DNA of 13,951 nucleotides. It comes from an uncultured Clostridia bacterium (GTDB lineage Bacteria > Bacillota > Clostridia > Oscillospirales > Oscillospiraceae). This document shows, piece after piece, positions 5,305-13,065 of this stretch. The notes below the pieces were generated by a model. The model made no database searches and was not told where the DNA came from. It saw nothing but the letters and a program-made list of their open reading frames with translations. Location of the stretch: the NCBI GenBank assembly GCA_938049125.1, contig CALICR010000106.1, positions 1 to 13,951 on the forward strand, read 5' to 3'. The translations under genes were made by a program, and so were the position numbers. How positions within the stretch are numbered: position 1 is the stretch's first letter; each line of letters opens with the position of its first letter.

Positions 5305-6180
5305 TTAATAGAGTGTTTTGCATTGATAGACAATGCCGCTCCGAAGGTACCCAACATAATTAGGCTTTGAGTAGCAGGAGAAAACGACTTTATATACACC
5401 AAGGTGCATTCCACCACTGTTGCTTACATAGTAACCTTTTGTAGCGTGTGTGTAATAGTATCTTACAAAAGAAGCGGCATCACTGGTTGGGTCGTCATTA
5501 CCAAGAGCACTTACAATAGAAGAAAGATACGAGAGAATATCGTTAAAATCTGAGAGATATTTACCGAGTACAAGCGAAATAGATGCTTGGGTAAGATTTT
5601 TAATAAGGTTGCCAAATATGACATTGGAGGTATATTGTGTATTGCCGAGTTTGGAATAATCGCTCGGACTACCATACGGACAATTAGTTGTATTGTAGGA
5701 ACTACCATCGCACGGGGCAATGGGATTACCAGGAATTTCGGATATCGCACTTTCAGGGGAGGCTGTCTCCACTACCTCTTCTGTAAAGGTGACAAGATTT
5801 CCGTTAAGAAAAATCTCGCCGTTGTTCTTCATCAGCAGAGTATCATGCTTATTGCCTTCGGTAATGTTGAAGAGCGTATCGCCATTTTTAAGAGCTTCGT
5901 AGGATATGCAAGACGCGACTTCATTATTATCAAACTGATAGACGAAAGTGTCTTTTCCATCAATTTTCTCAATAGACGTTAGCATCTGCTGGTTTATACC
6001 TTTTTCGTCAAGGAACTGAACGGCTTGTTCAAGAGATTGAATTTCCGCAGCGGTAGTCGGACGATTTAAGAGGGCGCGAATGTCCTTTTATGCGGTGGGC
6101 ACGTCTGCGGCATAGGCGGGAATCAGGAATGCCAGAGTTAGAGAAAGCGCGAGTAAGAGTGATAAAAAGCGTTTTTTCAT
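5305..6180 (-). pseudogene. Secreted protein of unknown function, interrupted by in-frame TAA
   Basis: Reading from ATG 6180, with AGGAG (6188-6192) well placed, the first ~24 residues are a classic signal peptide: MKKR, a Leu-rich core, then IPAYA before AD. Codon 31 is TAA (6088-6090). The same frame continues without shift through KDIRALLNRPTTAAEIQS and into the 226-residue open stretch from ATG 5985 to the stop at 5305. The intact product would be 291 residues. The mature part has five cysteines, many Asn/Ser/Tyr and a Tyr-rich C-terminus (VRYYYTHATKGYYV), consistent with a secreted or surface domain. No known domain is recognised. A single base change would explain the stop. Restart at ATG 5985 would lack the signal peptide, so the gene is probably non-functional unless the TAA is read through or is a sequencing error. 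The region is AT-rich and was probably acquired. Confidence 0.7.
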
Positions 6181-6283
6181 AATAATTCTCCTTTCGTAAA
6201 TAAACTGAGCGGCTTCCTGTCTTTTTGACTGTCATGTCAAAATAAGTGTGGATGGCTTCCATGTTTTTCCTGCCTGTAATCTC

Positions 6284-6312
6284 AGCATACGCTTGAAAGT
6301 TGAAAGTGTCAA
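6284..6312 (-). promoter_or_regulatory. Promoter of the secreted-protein gene with tandem repeats in its spacer
   Basis: On the - strand, TTGACA (6312-6307), a 17-base spacer and TATGCT (6289-6284, 4/6 match). The spacer contains two adjacent copies of a 7-mer (TTGAAAG on the + strand at 6293-6299 and 6300-6306). The predicted leader is about 97 bases. In the rest of the ~296-base gap up to the asparaginase stop I see only a pair of ACCGT repeats (6371, 6380) and the asparaginase terminator. Confidence 0.5.
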
Positions 6313-6443
6313 CGGGTGAATATTACGAAACGATAAATTTGGTGTTGTGTATGTAAAAGATAGATTTTCGACCGTCCGAACCGTAAGAAAATGCGCAATA
6401 TGCATAAATAGAAAAGCAAGTTCTGGAGAAAACAGCGAAGAAG

Positions 6444-6469
6444 CGCCCCGCGGAGGAGTCCGCGGGGCG
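6444..6469 (-). terminator. Asparaginase terminator
   Basis: An 11-bp perfect stem (6444-6454 with 6459-6469) and 4-base loop, eight bases after the asparaginase stop. The tract after it on the - strand is only moderately T-rich, so termination may be partial. Confidence 0.7.
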
Positions 6470-6476
6470 TGCTTTG

Positions 6477-7475
6477 TCAGGCGCGGGGGTTCGGGGTGAT
6501 CTCGCCGGCGACGCTCTTCTGGAAGAAGGCGGCGACCCCGGCCTGGTCCATGCCCTGTCCCAGAGCCCACATGAGCTTCGTGACGGCGCTCTCGGACGTC
6601 ATGTCCTCGCCGGGGATGACGCCGCTGCGCAGGGCGCGGAGGCCCACCTCGTACTTCGTGAGGTCGCTGCGCTCGTAGAGGCACTGGCTGCACACCACCA
6701 CGGGGATGCCCGCGTCCACCAACTCGCCCATGGCCGAGACGATGTCCCGCCGCAGGAAGGCGAGGCCGCCGGAGCCGAAGGCCTCCAGCACGACGCCGCG
6801 GCTGCCGATGGCGGCAATGGCCCGGAAGAGCTTCGGGTCCAGCCCCGGAATGAGCTTCACCAGCACGACCCGGCTGTCGATGGCGGTGCGCAGGGTGCAG
6901 GGCCCGGCGGAACGCGGCGGCAGGGGGGCCGTCAGGTGCAGGCCCTCGGAATCCACATGGGCCACGTCCGGGGCCTTGACGCTCTCGAAGGCGTCGAAGC
7001 CCGTGGTCCGGACCTTGACGCTGCGGCAGCCCAGGAGCACCCGCCGGTCAAAGGCGATGAACACGCCGGGCACGCCGGAGACGGCCATCTCCAGGGCGCA
7101 GCGCAGGTTGTAGGGCGCGTCGCTGAGGGGGTTGGAGATGGGGAGCTGGCTGCCCGTGAGCACCACGGGCAGGTCGATGCCCGGGAGCATGAAGGTCAGC
7201 ATGGAGGCGGTGTAGGCCATGGTGTCGGTGCCGTGGGTGATGACGACGCCGTCGAAGCCCGCGCGCATCTCATAGACCCTCCGGGCGATGAGCTGCCATT
7301 CCTCGGGCTGGATGTTCGTGGAGTCGAGGCGCAGAATGTCGTGGATCACGACGTCATAGGGCAGGGGGCCGAGGGCGGCGAGCAGCGCGGAGCCGCTCTG
7401 TCCCGGCTGAAGGCCCAGCTCCGAGGCCACGGAGGCGATGGTGCCGCCGGTGGTGAGAAGCAGAATTCGTTTCAA
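6477..7475 (-). CDS. ansA: Type I (cytoplasmic) L-asparaginase
   Basis: Hydrolyses L-asparagine to aspartate and ammonia. From the TTG start the protein has 332 residues, normal for AnsA-type enzymes. The two catalytic motifs are clear: TTGGTIAS near residues 8-15 (nucleophile Thr12) and HGTDTMAYTA near 81-90 (second Thr and Asp). VVLTGSQLPI and the SDAPYNLRCAL segment fit type I. There is no signal peptide, so it is cytoplasmic. ATG 7490 is possible but would lie upstream of the GGAGG site (7484-7488). TTG 7475 lies eight bases downstream of that site and gives the family-like N-terminus MKRILLLTTGGT, so it is preferred. A promoter sits at 7509-7537. The gene is divergent from the RND permease. 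Confidence 0.93.
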   Translation of the reverse strand: MKRILLLTTGGTIASVASELGLQPGQSGSALLAALGPLPYDVVIHDILRLDSTNIQPEEWQLIARRVYEMRAGFDGVVITHGTDTMAYTASMLTFMLPGIDLPVVLTGSQLPISNPLSDAPYNLRCALEMAVSGVPGVFIAFDRRVLLGCRSVKVRTTGFDAFESVKAPDVAHVDSEGLHLTAPLPPRSAGPCTLRTAIDSRVVLVKLIPGLDPKLFRAIAAIGSRGVVLEAFGSGGLAFLRRDIVSAMGELVDAGIPVVVCSQCLYERSDLTKYEVGLRALRSGVIPGEDMTSESAVTKLMWALGQGMDQAGVAAFFQKSVAGEITPNPRA

Positions 7476-7483
7476 ACTAGGGT

Positions 7484-7488
7484 CCTCC
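7484..7488 (-). promoter_or_regulatory. Ribosome binding site that selects the TTG start of ansA
   Basis: GGAGG on the - strand overlaps the first codons of the longer reading frame (ATG 7490) and stands eight bases before TTG 7475, so it argues for the TTG start. Confidence 0.65.
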
Positions 7489-7508
7489 ATTCAATGGTCG
7501 GTTCTTCT

Positions 7509-7537
7509 AACGTATCGGAAATCCCGGGGATTGTCAA
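7509..7537 (-). promoter_or_regulatory. ansA promoter
   Basis: On the - strand, TTGACA (7537-7532), a 17-base spacer and TACGTT (7514-7509, 4/6 match). Confidence 0.6.
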
Positions 7538-7581
7538 GGCCCCGGCTCCAATTTTGTAACGAATAATTTACACAATCTTCA

Positions 7582-7610
7582 TTGAAATGATGCATCCCCG
7601 GTGATAAACT
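7582..7610 (+). promoter_or_regulatory. RND permease promoter with extended -10
   Basis: TTGAAA (7582-7587, 5/6), a 17-base spacer, then TAAACT (7605-7610), preceded by TGA, which supplies a TGn extended -10. The spacer contains the 8-bp palindrome GATGCATC (7589-7596). Confidence 0.6.
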
Positions 7611-7624
7611 AATTCTGTTTATCA
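7602..7624. promoter_or_regulatory. Palindromic operator over the RND permease -10/start region
   Basis: TGATAAAC and GTTTATCA are perfect 8-bp inverted arms (7602-7609 and 7617-7624) with a 7-base spacer. They cover the -10 and the likely transcription start, the classic place for a repressor. No regulator gene lies next to the permease in this window. Confidence 0.6.
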
Positions 7625-7635
7625 TGCGAATCTGC

Positions 7636-7653
7636 AAGGAGTCAGACAAGGAG
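7636..7653 (+). promoter_or_regulatory. Duplicate ribosome binding sites before the RND permease
   Basis: AAGGAG occurs at 7636-7641 and again at 7648-7653. The second is six bases before ATG 7660 and sets that start over ATG 7624, which lies inside the operator. Confidence 0.6.
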
Positions 7654-7659
7654 CGGCGT

Positions 7660-10600
7660 ATGTCAAAATTCAGCGTAAAAAAACCCCTGACTGTATTTGT
7701 GGCGGTCATTGCCATTCTGGTGCTCGGCGTGGTGGCCTATCTCAAGATGACCCCAGACCTGCTCCCGAACATGGACTTTCCCTATGTCATGATCATGACG
7801 ACCTATCCCGGTGCCAGTCCGGAAAAGGTAGAGGAGACCTTGGTGAAGCCCATGGAGCAGTCCATGTCCACCCTGGAGCATATCAAGGAGGTGACGTCCA
7901 CCTCGGCGGAGAACTACGGCATGGTGCTCCTGGAGTTTGACGAGGACGTCAACATGGACACCATCGGCGTGGACATCCAGCAGAAGCTCGACAACCTGGC
8001 CGAGAGCTGGGACGACACCGTCGGCTCGCCCTACGTGCTCAAGATCAACCCCTCCATGATCCCCGTGGAGGTGGCGGCGGTGTCCATGGACGGCAAGGAC
8101 ACGCTGGAGCTGACGGAGTTCCTGAACGATACGCTGATGAACCGGCTGGAGGGCGTGTCCGGCGTGGCGCGCATCACGGCCTACGGCGCTGTGGAGCAGT
8201 CGCTCCATGTGGTGCTGGACGAGGACAAAATCGCCGCCTGCAACCGGGAAATCGCCGACGCCGTCAACGGCCAGCTCGACGATGCGGCGGCGGAGCTGAC
8301 TGAAAAGCAGGAGGAGTTGGAGGACGCCAAGGCACAGCTGGAGAGCGCCAAGGACCAGCTGGACGCGGGCAAGCAGACCCTCGCCAGCCAGACCGCCGCC
8401 GGGGAAGCGGAGCTGAGCGGCAAGCAGGCGGAGCTGCTCTCCACACGCTCGGAGCTCCAGAGCCAGCTGGGCCAGGTCCAGTCGGGCCGCTCTCAGATCG
8501 AGATGGCGCTCCAGGTGCTCACGACGCTCAAGGACGGCCTCAGTACCCTCTCCCAGGAGGCCAAGGCCATCGAAAAGGACCTCGAGACGCTGCTGGAGCT
8601 GCAAGCGACGGCGGATCGGCTCCAGGCCCTCAAGAAGGGCTTTGAGGCTGAGATCGACAAGATCATGCAGGACACGGGCCTCACGCAGGAGGAGATCGAC
8701 GCCGCCATTGCCGCGATCAAGGAGAGCGACGTCTACAAGCAGTTTGAGGCCAACTGGGCGGAGCTTCAGGCGAAACTCGCGGCCTACGGCCTGGATATCG
8801 GCAGCATTCAGACCCGCATCGACGAGAAGAAGCAGGCCGCCGCGGACATTGCTGCCCGCATCGAGGGTCTAAAGGCCAGCCTGGAGGAGGAGGGACTGAA
8901 CGAGGAGACTCTGGATGCCAAGCTGGCGGAGCTGAACGAGAACCTCGTCCAGCTCGACGCCGCTGAGGCGGCGCTGACGGACGCGCTGTCCCAGCTGGAT
9001 GCCGGGATGCTCCAGCTCAAGGACGCGGCGAGGCTTCTGAGCCAGCAGAAGACCAGCGGCCTGCTGGAGCTGGGCGATGCCGCGGCCCAGCTGGCGGTGA
9101 ACAGCGCCGCACTGGAGAGCGGCCTCACCCAGCTCGAATCCGGCATGGACACCCTGGAGGAGAGTCGGCAAGCGGCACTGGACCAGGCGGACCTCACAGG
9201 CATCGTGACCATGAACATGGTGACACAGATCCTGACGGCTCAGAACTTTTCCATGCCCGCGGGCTATGTGGAGCAGGACGGTGTCAGCTACATGGTCTCC
9301 GTCGGTGACGAAATTACGTCGCAGGAGGAGCTTGCGGACCTGGTGCTCTTTGACCTCGGCATCGACGGGGTGGAACCGGTGCGGCTCTCGGACGTGGCGG
9401 AGGTCATGCTCCAGGACAACAGCGCCGAGAGCTACGCCCGCCTCAACGGCCAGGACGGCGTGGTGCTCAGCTTTGAAAAGCAGAGCACCTACGCCACCGC
9501 CGAGGCCACAAACAATATCGCGGACCGCTTTGCCGAGCTGGAGGCGGAGTACCCCGGCCTCCACTTCGTGTCCCTGATGGATCAGGGCGAGTACATCTAT
9601 ATGATCGTGGAGTCCATCCTGCGCAGCCTGCTGCTGGGCGCGGTGTTCGCCATTCTGATCCTCTACCTCTTCCTCAAGGACCTGCGGCCCACCTTCATCA
9701 CCCTCTGCTCCATCCCCATCAGCCTGGTCTTCGCCGTGGTGCTCATGTACTTCTCCGGTGTGACCATCAATATGATCTCGCTCTCGGGCCTGGCGGTGGC
9801 CGTCGGTATGCTGGTGGATAACTCCGTTGTCGTCATCGAGAACATCTACCGCCTGCGGGCCAAGGGGGCCAACGTCATCCAGGCGGCGGTGTCCGGTGCA
9901 CGGCAGGTGGCCGGGGCCGTCATCGCCTCGACGCTGACCACGGTCTGCGTCTTCCTGCCCATCGTCTTCGTGGAGGGCATCACGAAGCAGCTCTTCACGG
10001 ACCTGGCGCTGACCATGACCTACTCGCTGCTGGCGAGCCTCATCGTCTCGCTGACGCTGGTGCCGGCCATGGCCTCCGGGATGCTCCGCCGGGAGAAGAA
10101 GACGAAGGACTTCATCCTGGGTAAGCTGCTGGCGGGCTACCGCCGGGCGGCGGACTGGTCGCTGCGGCACAAGGCCGTGGTGCTGGGTGCCGCAGTGGCG
10201 CTGCTGCTGGGCAGCGCGGCCCTGGCCGTGGCCAAGGGATTCACGTTCATGCCGGAGATCGATATGCCCAGTGTGACGGTCTCCGTGGCCATGCCCGAGG
10301 ATGCGGATGTGACCGAGGCTGCGGACCTGGCGGATCAGGTCCTGGAGCGCATCGGCACACTGGACGGCATCGACACCGTGGGTGCCATGATGTCCTCGGG
10401 CAGCATGGGGATGCTCACCGGCGGCAGCAGCGGCGGCAGCCACGACGTCACCGTTTACGTGACGCTTTCGGACGAGAAGGCCTCCGGTGCGGCCATGGGC
10501 AAGAGGATCGAGTCCCTCTGCGCCGACCTGCCCTGCACCGTCAGCACCTCGGCGGCCATGATGGACATGAGTATGCTCACGGGCAGCGGCATCACGCTTC

Positions 10601-11703
10601 AGGTCTACGCCGATGATATGGAGACGCTCCAGCAGGCGGCGAAGACCGCCGCCCAGGTCCTCGGGACCGTGGATGGGGTCGAGGATGTCTCCGACGGTCT
10701 CGACGAGGCGGCCGCGGCGGTCCACATCAGGATCGACCGGAACGCCGCCATGGAGCAGGGCATGACCGTGGCGCAGATCTATATGCAGCTGGCGGCGGAC
10801 CTCCAGAATTCGACCACGGCCACAACGCTGGACCTCAGCGGCACCACCACCGACGTGGTGGTGGAGCGCCCCGCGGGCAGCCGCCTGAGCCGGGACGACC
10901 TCGAAAATTACACCCTGGAGACCACGAATCAGGCCGGGGAGACCGTCTCCTTCCGCCTCGGCGACGTGGCAGAGGTCGAGGAGACCACCAGCCTGAACAC
11001 CATCTCCCGCCTGAACCAGCGCCGGTACCTGACGGTGTCCGCCGCCGTGGCGGACGGGAAGAACGTCACGAAGGTGACCCGGGCGGCGGAGGCGGCCATG
11101 AAGGACGCGGACCTCGGCGAGGGCGTCACCTACGCCTTCAGCGGCGAGAATGAGAGCATCATGGAGGCAATTCAGCAGCTGCTGCTCATGCTGCTGCTGG
11201 GCGTGCTGCTGGTCTACCTCGTCATGGTGGCCCAGTTCCAGTCCCTCAAGTCGCCCTTCATCGTCATGTTCACGATCCCGCTGGCCTTCACCGGCGGCTT
11301 CCTGGCCCTGCTGCTCTGCGGCATGGAGGTCAGCGTCGTGTCCCTCATCGGCTTCATCATGCTGACGGGCATCATCGTCAACAACGGCATCGTCCTGGTG
11401 GACTACATCAACCAGCTGCGCCGGGAGGGCATGGAGCGCCGCGAGGCCATCCTGGAGGCCGGCGTCACGAGAATGCGCCCCATCCTCATGACGTCCATCA
11501 CCACGATCCTCGGCCTCATCGACATGGCCGTGAGCGTCTCCGCGGGCACGTCCCTCATGCGGCCGGTGGCGGTGGTGTGCATCGGCGGCCTCACCTATGC
11601 GACGCTGATGACCCTGTTCGTGGTGCCCTGCATCTACGACATCTTCAATAAGAAAGAGCTTCGGACCGTCCGCGAGGAGGACCTCGCGCTGGTGGACCTC
11701 TGA
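7660..11703 (+). CDS. RND (HAE1-type) efflux permease with large coiled-coil insertion
   Basis: A 1347-residue proton-driven efflux permease, some 300 residues longer than typical AcrB-type proteins. Layout: TM1 near residues 10-30; first porter/docking half; a charged, Ala/Leu/Glu/Gln-rich heptad region at about 206-510 (for example AQLESAKDQLDAGK); resumption at MNMVTQILTAQNFSMPAGYV; TM2-6 from ~644 with GLAVAVGMLVDNSVVVIEN; TM7; second porter half; TM8-12 with LTGIIVNNGIVLVD. Asp720 matches the AcrB proton-relay Asp407, the next position is Asn, and the usual TM10 Lys is Asn (1241), as in other Gram-positive relatives. The insertion replaces part of the first docking subdomain, which faces away from the membrane, so it may substitute for the absent adaptor. 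Two Met clusters lie near 910-918 and 967-972. Substrates are unknown: lipids, detergents and drugs are all possible. It is a single-gene unit with its own operator and terminator. Confidence 0.9.
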   Translation: MSKFSVKKPLTVFVAVIAILVLGVVAYLKMTPDLLPNMDFPYVMIMTTYPGASPEKVEETLVKPMEQSMSTLEHIKEVTSTSAENYGMVLLEFDEDVNMDTIGVDIQQKLDNLAESWDDTVGSPYVLKINPSMIPVEVAAVSMDGKDTLELTEFLNDTLMNRLEGVSGVARITAYGAVEQSLHVVLDEDKIAACNREIADAVNGQLDDAAAELTEKQEELEDAKAQLESAKDQLDAGKQTLASQTAAGEAELSGKQAELLSTRSELQSQLGQVQSGRSQIEMALQVLTTLKDGLSTLSQEAKAIEKDLETLLELQATADRLQALKKGFEAEIDKIMQDTGLTQEEIDAAIAAIKESDVYKQFEANWAELQAKLAAYGLDIGSIQTRIDEKKQAAADIAARIEGLKASLEEEGLNEETLDAKLAELNENLVQLDAAEAALTDALSQLDAGMLQLKDAARLLSQQKTSGLLELGDAAAQLAVNSAALESGLTQLESGMDTLEESRQAALDQADLTGIVTMNMVTQILTAQNFSMPAGYVEQDGVSYMVSVGDEITSQEELADLVLFDLGIDGVEPVRLSDVAEVMLQDNSAESYARLNGQDGVVLSFEKQSTYATAEATNNIADRFAELEAEYPGLHFVSLMDQGEYIYMIVESILRSLLLGAVFAILILYLFLKDLRPTFITLCSIPISLVFAVVLMYFSGVTINMISLSGLAVAVGMLVDNSVVVIENIYRLRAKGANVIQAAVSGARQVAGAVIASTLTTVCVFLPIVFVEGITKQLFTDLALTMTYSLLASLIVSLTLVPAMASGMLRREKKTKDFILGKLLAGYRRAADWSLRHKAVVLGAAVALLLGSAALAVAKGFTFMPEIDMPSVTVSVAMPEDADVTEAADLADQVLERIGTLDGIDTVGAMMSSGSMGMLTGGSSGGSHDVTVYVTLSDEKASGAAMGKRIESLCADLPCTVSTSAAMMDMSMLTGSGITLQVYADDMETLQQAAKTAAQVLGTVDGVEDVSDGLDEAAAAVHIRIDRNAAMEQGMTVAQIYMQLAADLQNSTTATTLDLSGTTTDVVVERPAGSRLSRDDLENYTLETTNQAGETVSFRLGDVAEVEETTSLNTISRLNQRRYLTVSAAVADGKNVTKVTRAAEAAMKDADLGEGVTYAFSGENESIMEAIQQLLLMLLLGVLLVYLVMVAQFQSLKSPFIVMFTIPLAFTGGFLALLLCGMEVSVVSLIGFIMLTGIIVNNGIVLVDYINQLRREGMERREAILEAGVTRMRPILMTSITTILGLIDMAVSVSAGTSLMRPVAVVCIGGLTYATLMTLFVVPCIYDIFNKKELRTVREEDLALVDL

Positions 11704-11710
11704 GAAAGCG

Positions 11711-11741
11711 AAAAACCCCGGCATGGAATGCCGGGGTTTTT
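11711..11741. terminator. Bidirectional terminator between the RND permease and rRNA methyltransferase
   Basis: A 9-bp stem CCCCGGCAT/ATGCCGGGG (11716-11724 with 11728-11736) with a GGA loop, flanked by AAAAA and TTTTT. It works in both directions for two convergent genes whose stops lie 7 and 5 bases away. Confidence 0.92.
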
Positions 11742-11746
11742 CTGCC

Positions 11747-12925
11747 TTACAGCACCTGTAAAATTTCGCCCTTGAGGTAGAGAGACTGGGCGGCGTTCAG
11801 GGACGCGGGATGGTCCCGGGACTGCATGAGCCGCTCGAGCAGCCGGACCTCCCGGCCCGAGTCGGCGGCGGCCTCCCGGAGCATCTTGAGGAACAGCTCC
11901 GGCGTCATGAACTGGCTGCACGAGCAGGTGACGAGGAAGCCGCCCGGCTCCGTGAGCTGCATGGCCCGGAGGTTCAGCTCCTTGTAGCCCCGGTACGCGC
12001 CGTCCAGGGCCTTGCGGCTCTTGGCGAAGGCGGGCGGGTCCAGGATGACGAGGCCGTAGCGCCGCCCCTCGGCGGCGTAGCGGCGCATGAGGTCGAAGAC
12101 GTTGGCCTTCGTGGTGGTGATGCAGTCCTGGCAGCCGTTGCGCGCGGCATTGCGCCGGACCAGCTCCAGCGCCTCCTCCGAGGTGTCCACGGCCTCCACG
12201 GACGCCGCGCCGTAGAGCGCCGCGTGGATGGAGAAGCCGCCGGTGCAGCAGCAGAGGTCCAGCACGCTGCGTCCGGGGGCGTAGGGCCGGAGGCGGCCGC
12301 GGTTTTCCTGCTGGTCGAGGAAGTGGCCCGTCTTCTGGCCGTTCAAGAGGTCGCAGACCATGACGGCGTCGTGCTCCCGGATCTCCAGCTCCGCCGGGAC
12401 CTCGCCGTAAACGCAGCCCTTGCGCTGGGGCAGGCCCTCCTTTTCCCGGACGGGCAGGTCGTTCCGCTCCATGATGCCCCGGGGGCGGAACAGGTCGCAG
12501 AGGATCGTGAGGAGATCGTCCCGCCAGGCATCCATGCCGAGGGACGTGATCTGGAAGGAGAGGCAGTCGCCGAACTTGTCCACGGTCAGGCCCGGCAGGC
12601 CGTCGGCCTCGCCGAAGACGACGCGGCAGGCGTTTTCAAAGCCGAGGCTGCGGCGGAAGTTCCAGGCCCGCTCGATGCGGCGGCGGAAAAAGCCGGCGTC
12701 GATGACCTCCTCCGGGTCCCGGGTGAGGACGCGGACGGTGATGGCGGAGCGGCGGTTGAAGAAGCCCCGGGCCGCGAAGCGCTCCCGGCTGTCGAGCACG
12801 GTGACGATGCCGCCGTCCTCGCAGATGTCGTCGGCCCAGTCCAGCTCGTTTTCAAAGATCCAGGGCTGCCCCTGCCGGACGCCCGTCTCCTCCCCGCGCC
12901 GGAGGCATACATTCGGATACTGCAT
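11747..12925 (-). CDS. rlmI: Class I SAM-dependent rRNA (cytosine-C5) methyltransferase, RlmI-like
   Basis: A 392-residue protein with the family layout: N-terminal PUA RNA-binding domain (about 1-75, with GQPWIFENEL and RGFFN), a central domain (AGFFRRRIERAW; VFGEADGLPGLTVDKFG), NGQKTGHFLDQQENR at ~195-209, then the Rossmann methyltransferase. SAM motif I is VLDLCCCTGGFSIHAA (221-236), DPPAFAKS is at 296-303, and TCSCSQ (333-338) carries the candidate catalytic cysteines. E. coli RlmI makes m5C1962 in 23S rRNA. The same activity is likely here but not provable by reading, since paralogues in this family target other positions. The run CCC in motif I is unusual and GC-rich. The start is supported by an AAGGATG-like site eight bases upstream and a weak promoter at 12957-12985. 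Confidence 0.9.
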   Translation of the reverse strand: MQYPNVCLRRGEETGVRQGQPWIFENELDWADDICEDGGIVTVLDSRERFAARGFFNRRSAITVRVLTRDPEEVIDAGFFRRRIERAWNFRRSLGFENACRVVFGEADGLPGLTVDKFGDCLSFQITSLGMDAWRDDLLTILCDLFRPRGIMERNDLPVREKEGLPQRKGCVYGEVPAELEIREHDAVMVCDLLNGQKTGHFLDQQENRGRLRPYAPGRSVLDLCCCTGGFSIHAALYGAASVEAVDTSEEALELVRRNAARNGCQDCITTTKANVFDLMRRYAAEGRRYGLVILDPPAFAKSRKALDGAYRGYKELNLRAMQLTEPGGFLVTCSCSQFMTPELFLKMLREAAADSGREVRLLERLMQSRDHPASLNAAQSLYLKGEILQVL

Positions 12926-12956
12926 GGAAAATCATCCTTCGCTGCAAATTTTCTCT

Positions 12957-12985
12957 ATCCTATCACAGTTTCCGCCCCGCCGCAA
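12957..12985 (-). promoter_or_regulatory. Likely rlmI promoter
   Basis: On the - strand, TTGCGG (12985-12980), a 17-base spacer and TAGGAT (12962-12957, 4/6). The -35 is weak, so this is a modest call. Confidence 0.4.
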
Positions 12986-13018
12986 GGGAGCGGGCGGGCC
13001 TTTTCGGCGCCGGGACGG

Positions 13019-13041
13019 AAAAAGCCCGCCGTCCGGCGGGC
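13019..13041 (-). terminator. P-type ATPase terminator
   Basis: A 7-bp stem GCCCGCC/GGCGGGC with a 4-base loop followed on the - strand by five T's, 24 bases after the ATPase stop. Confidence 0.85.
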
Positions 13042-13065
13042 CGGGCGGCGGGAGGGGATGGATGC

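Noticed and set aside
4930..6430. AT-rich region as an insertion sequence or prophage
   Set aside because: No transposase or integrase frame, no terminal inverted repeats and no target-site duplication seen.
7624..7659. N-terminal extension of the RND permease from ATG 7624
   Set aside because: The ATG lies in the operator without a ribosome site, whereas ATG 7660 has AAGGAG at ideal spacing and a family-like MSKFSVKKP start.
8869..11724. 951-codon open frame on - strand inside the RND gene
   Set aside because: A His/Gly/Asp-rich antisense shadow with no domain; the RND reading on the + strand is unambiguous.
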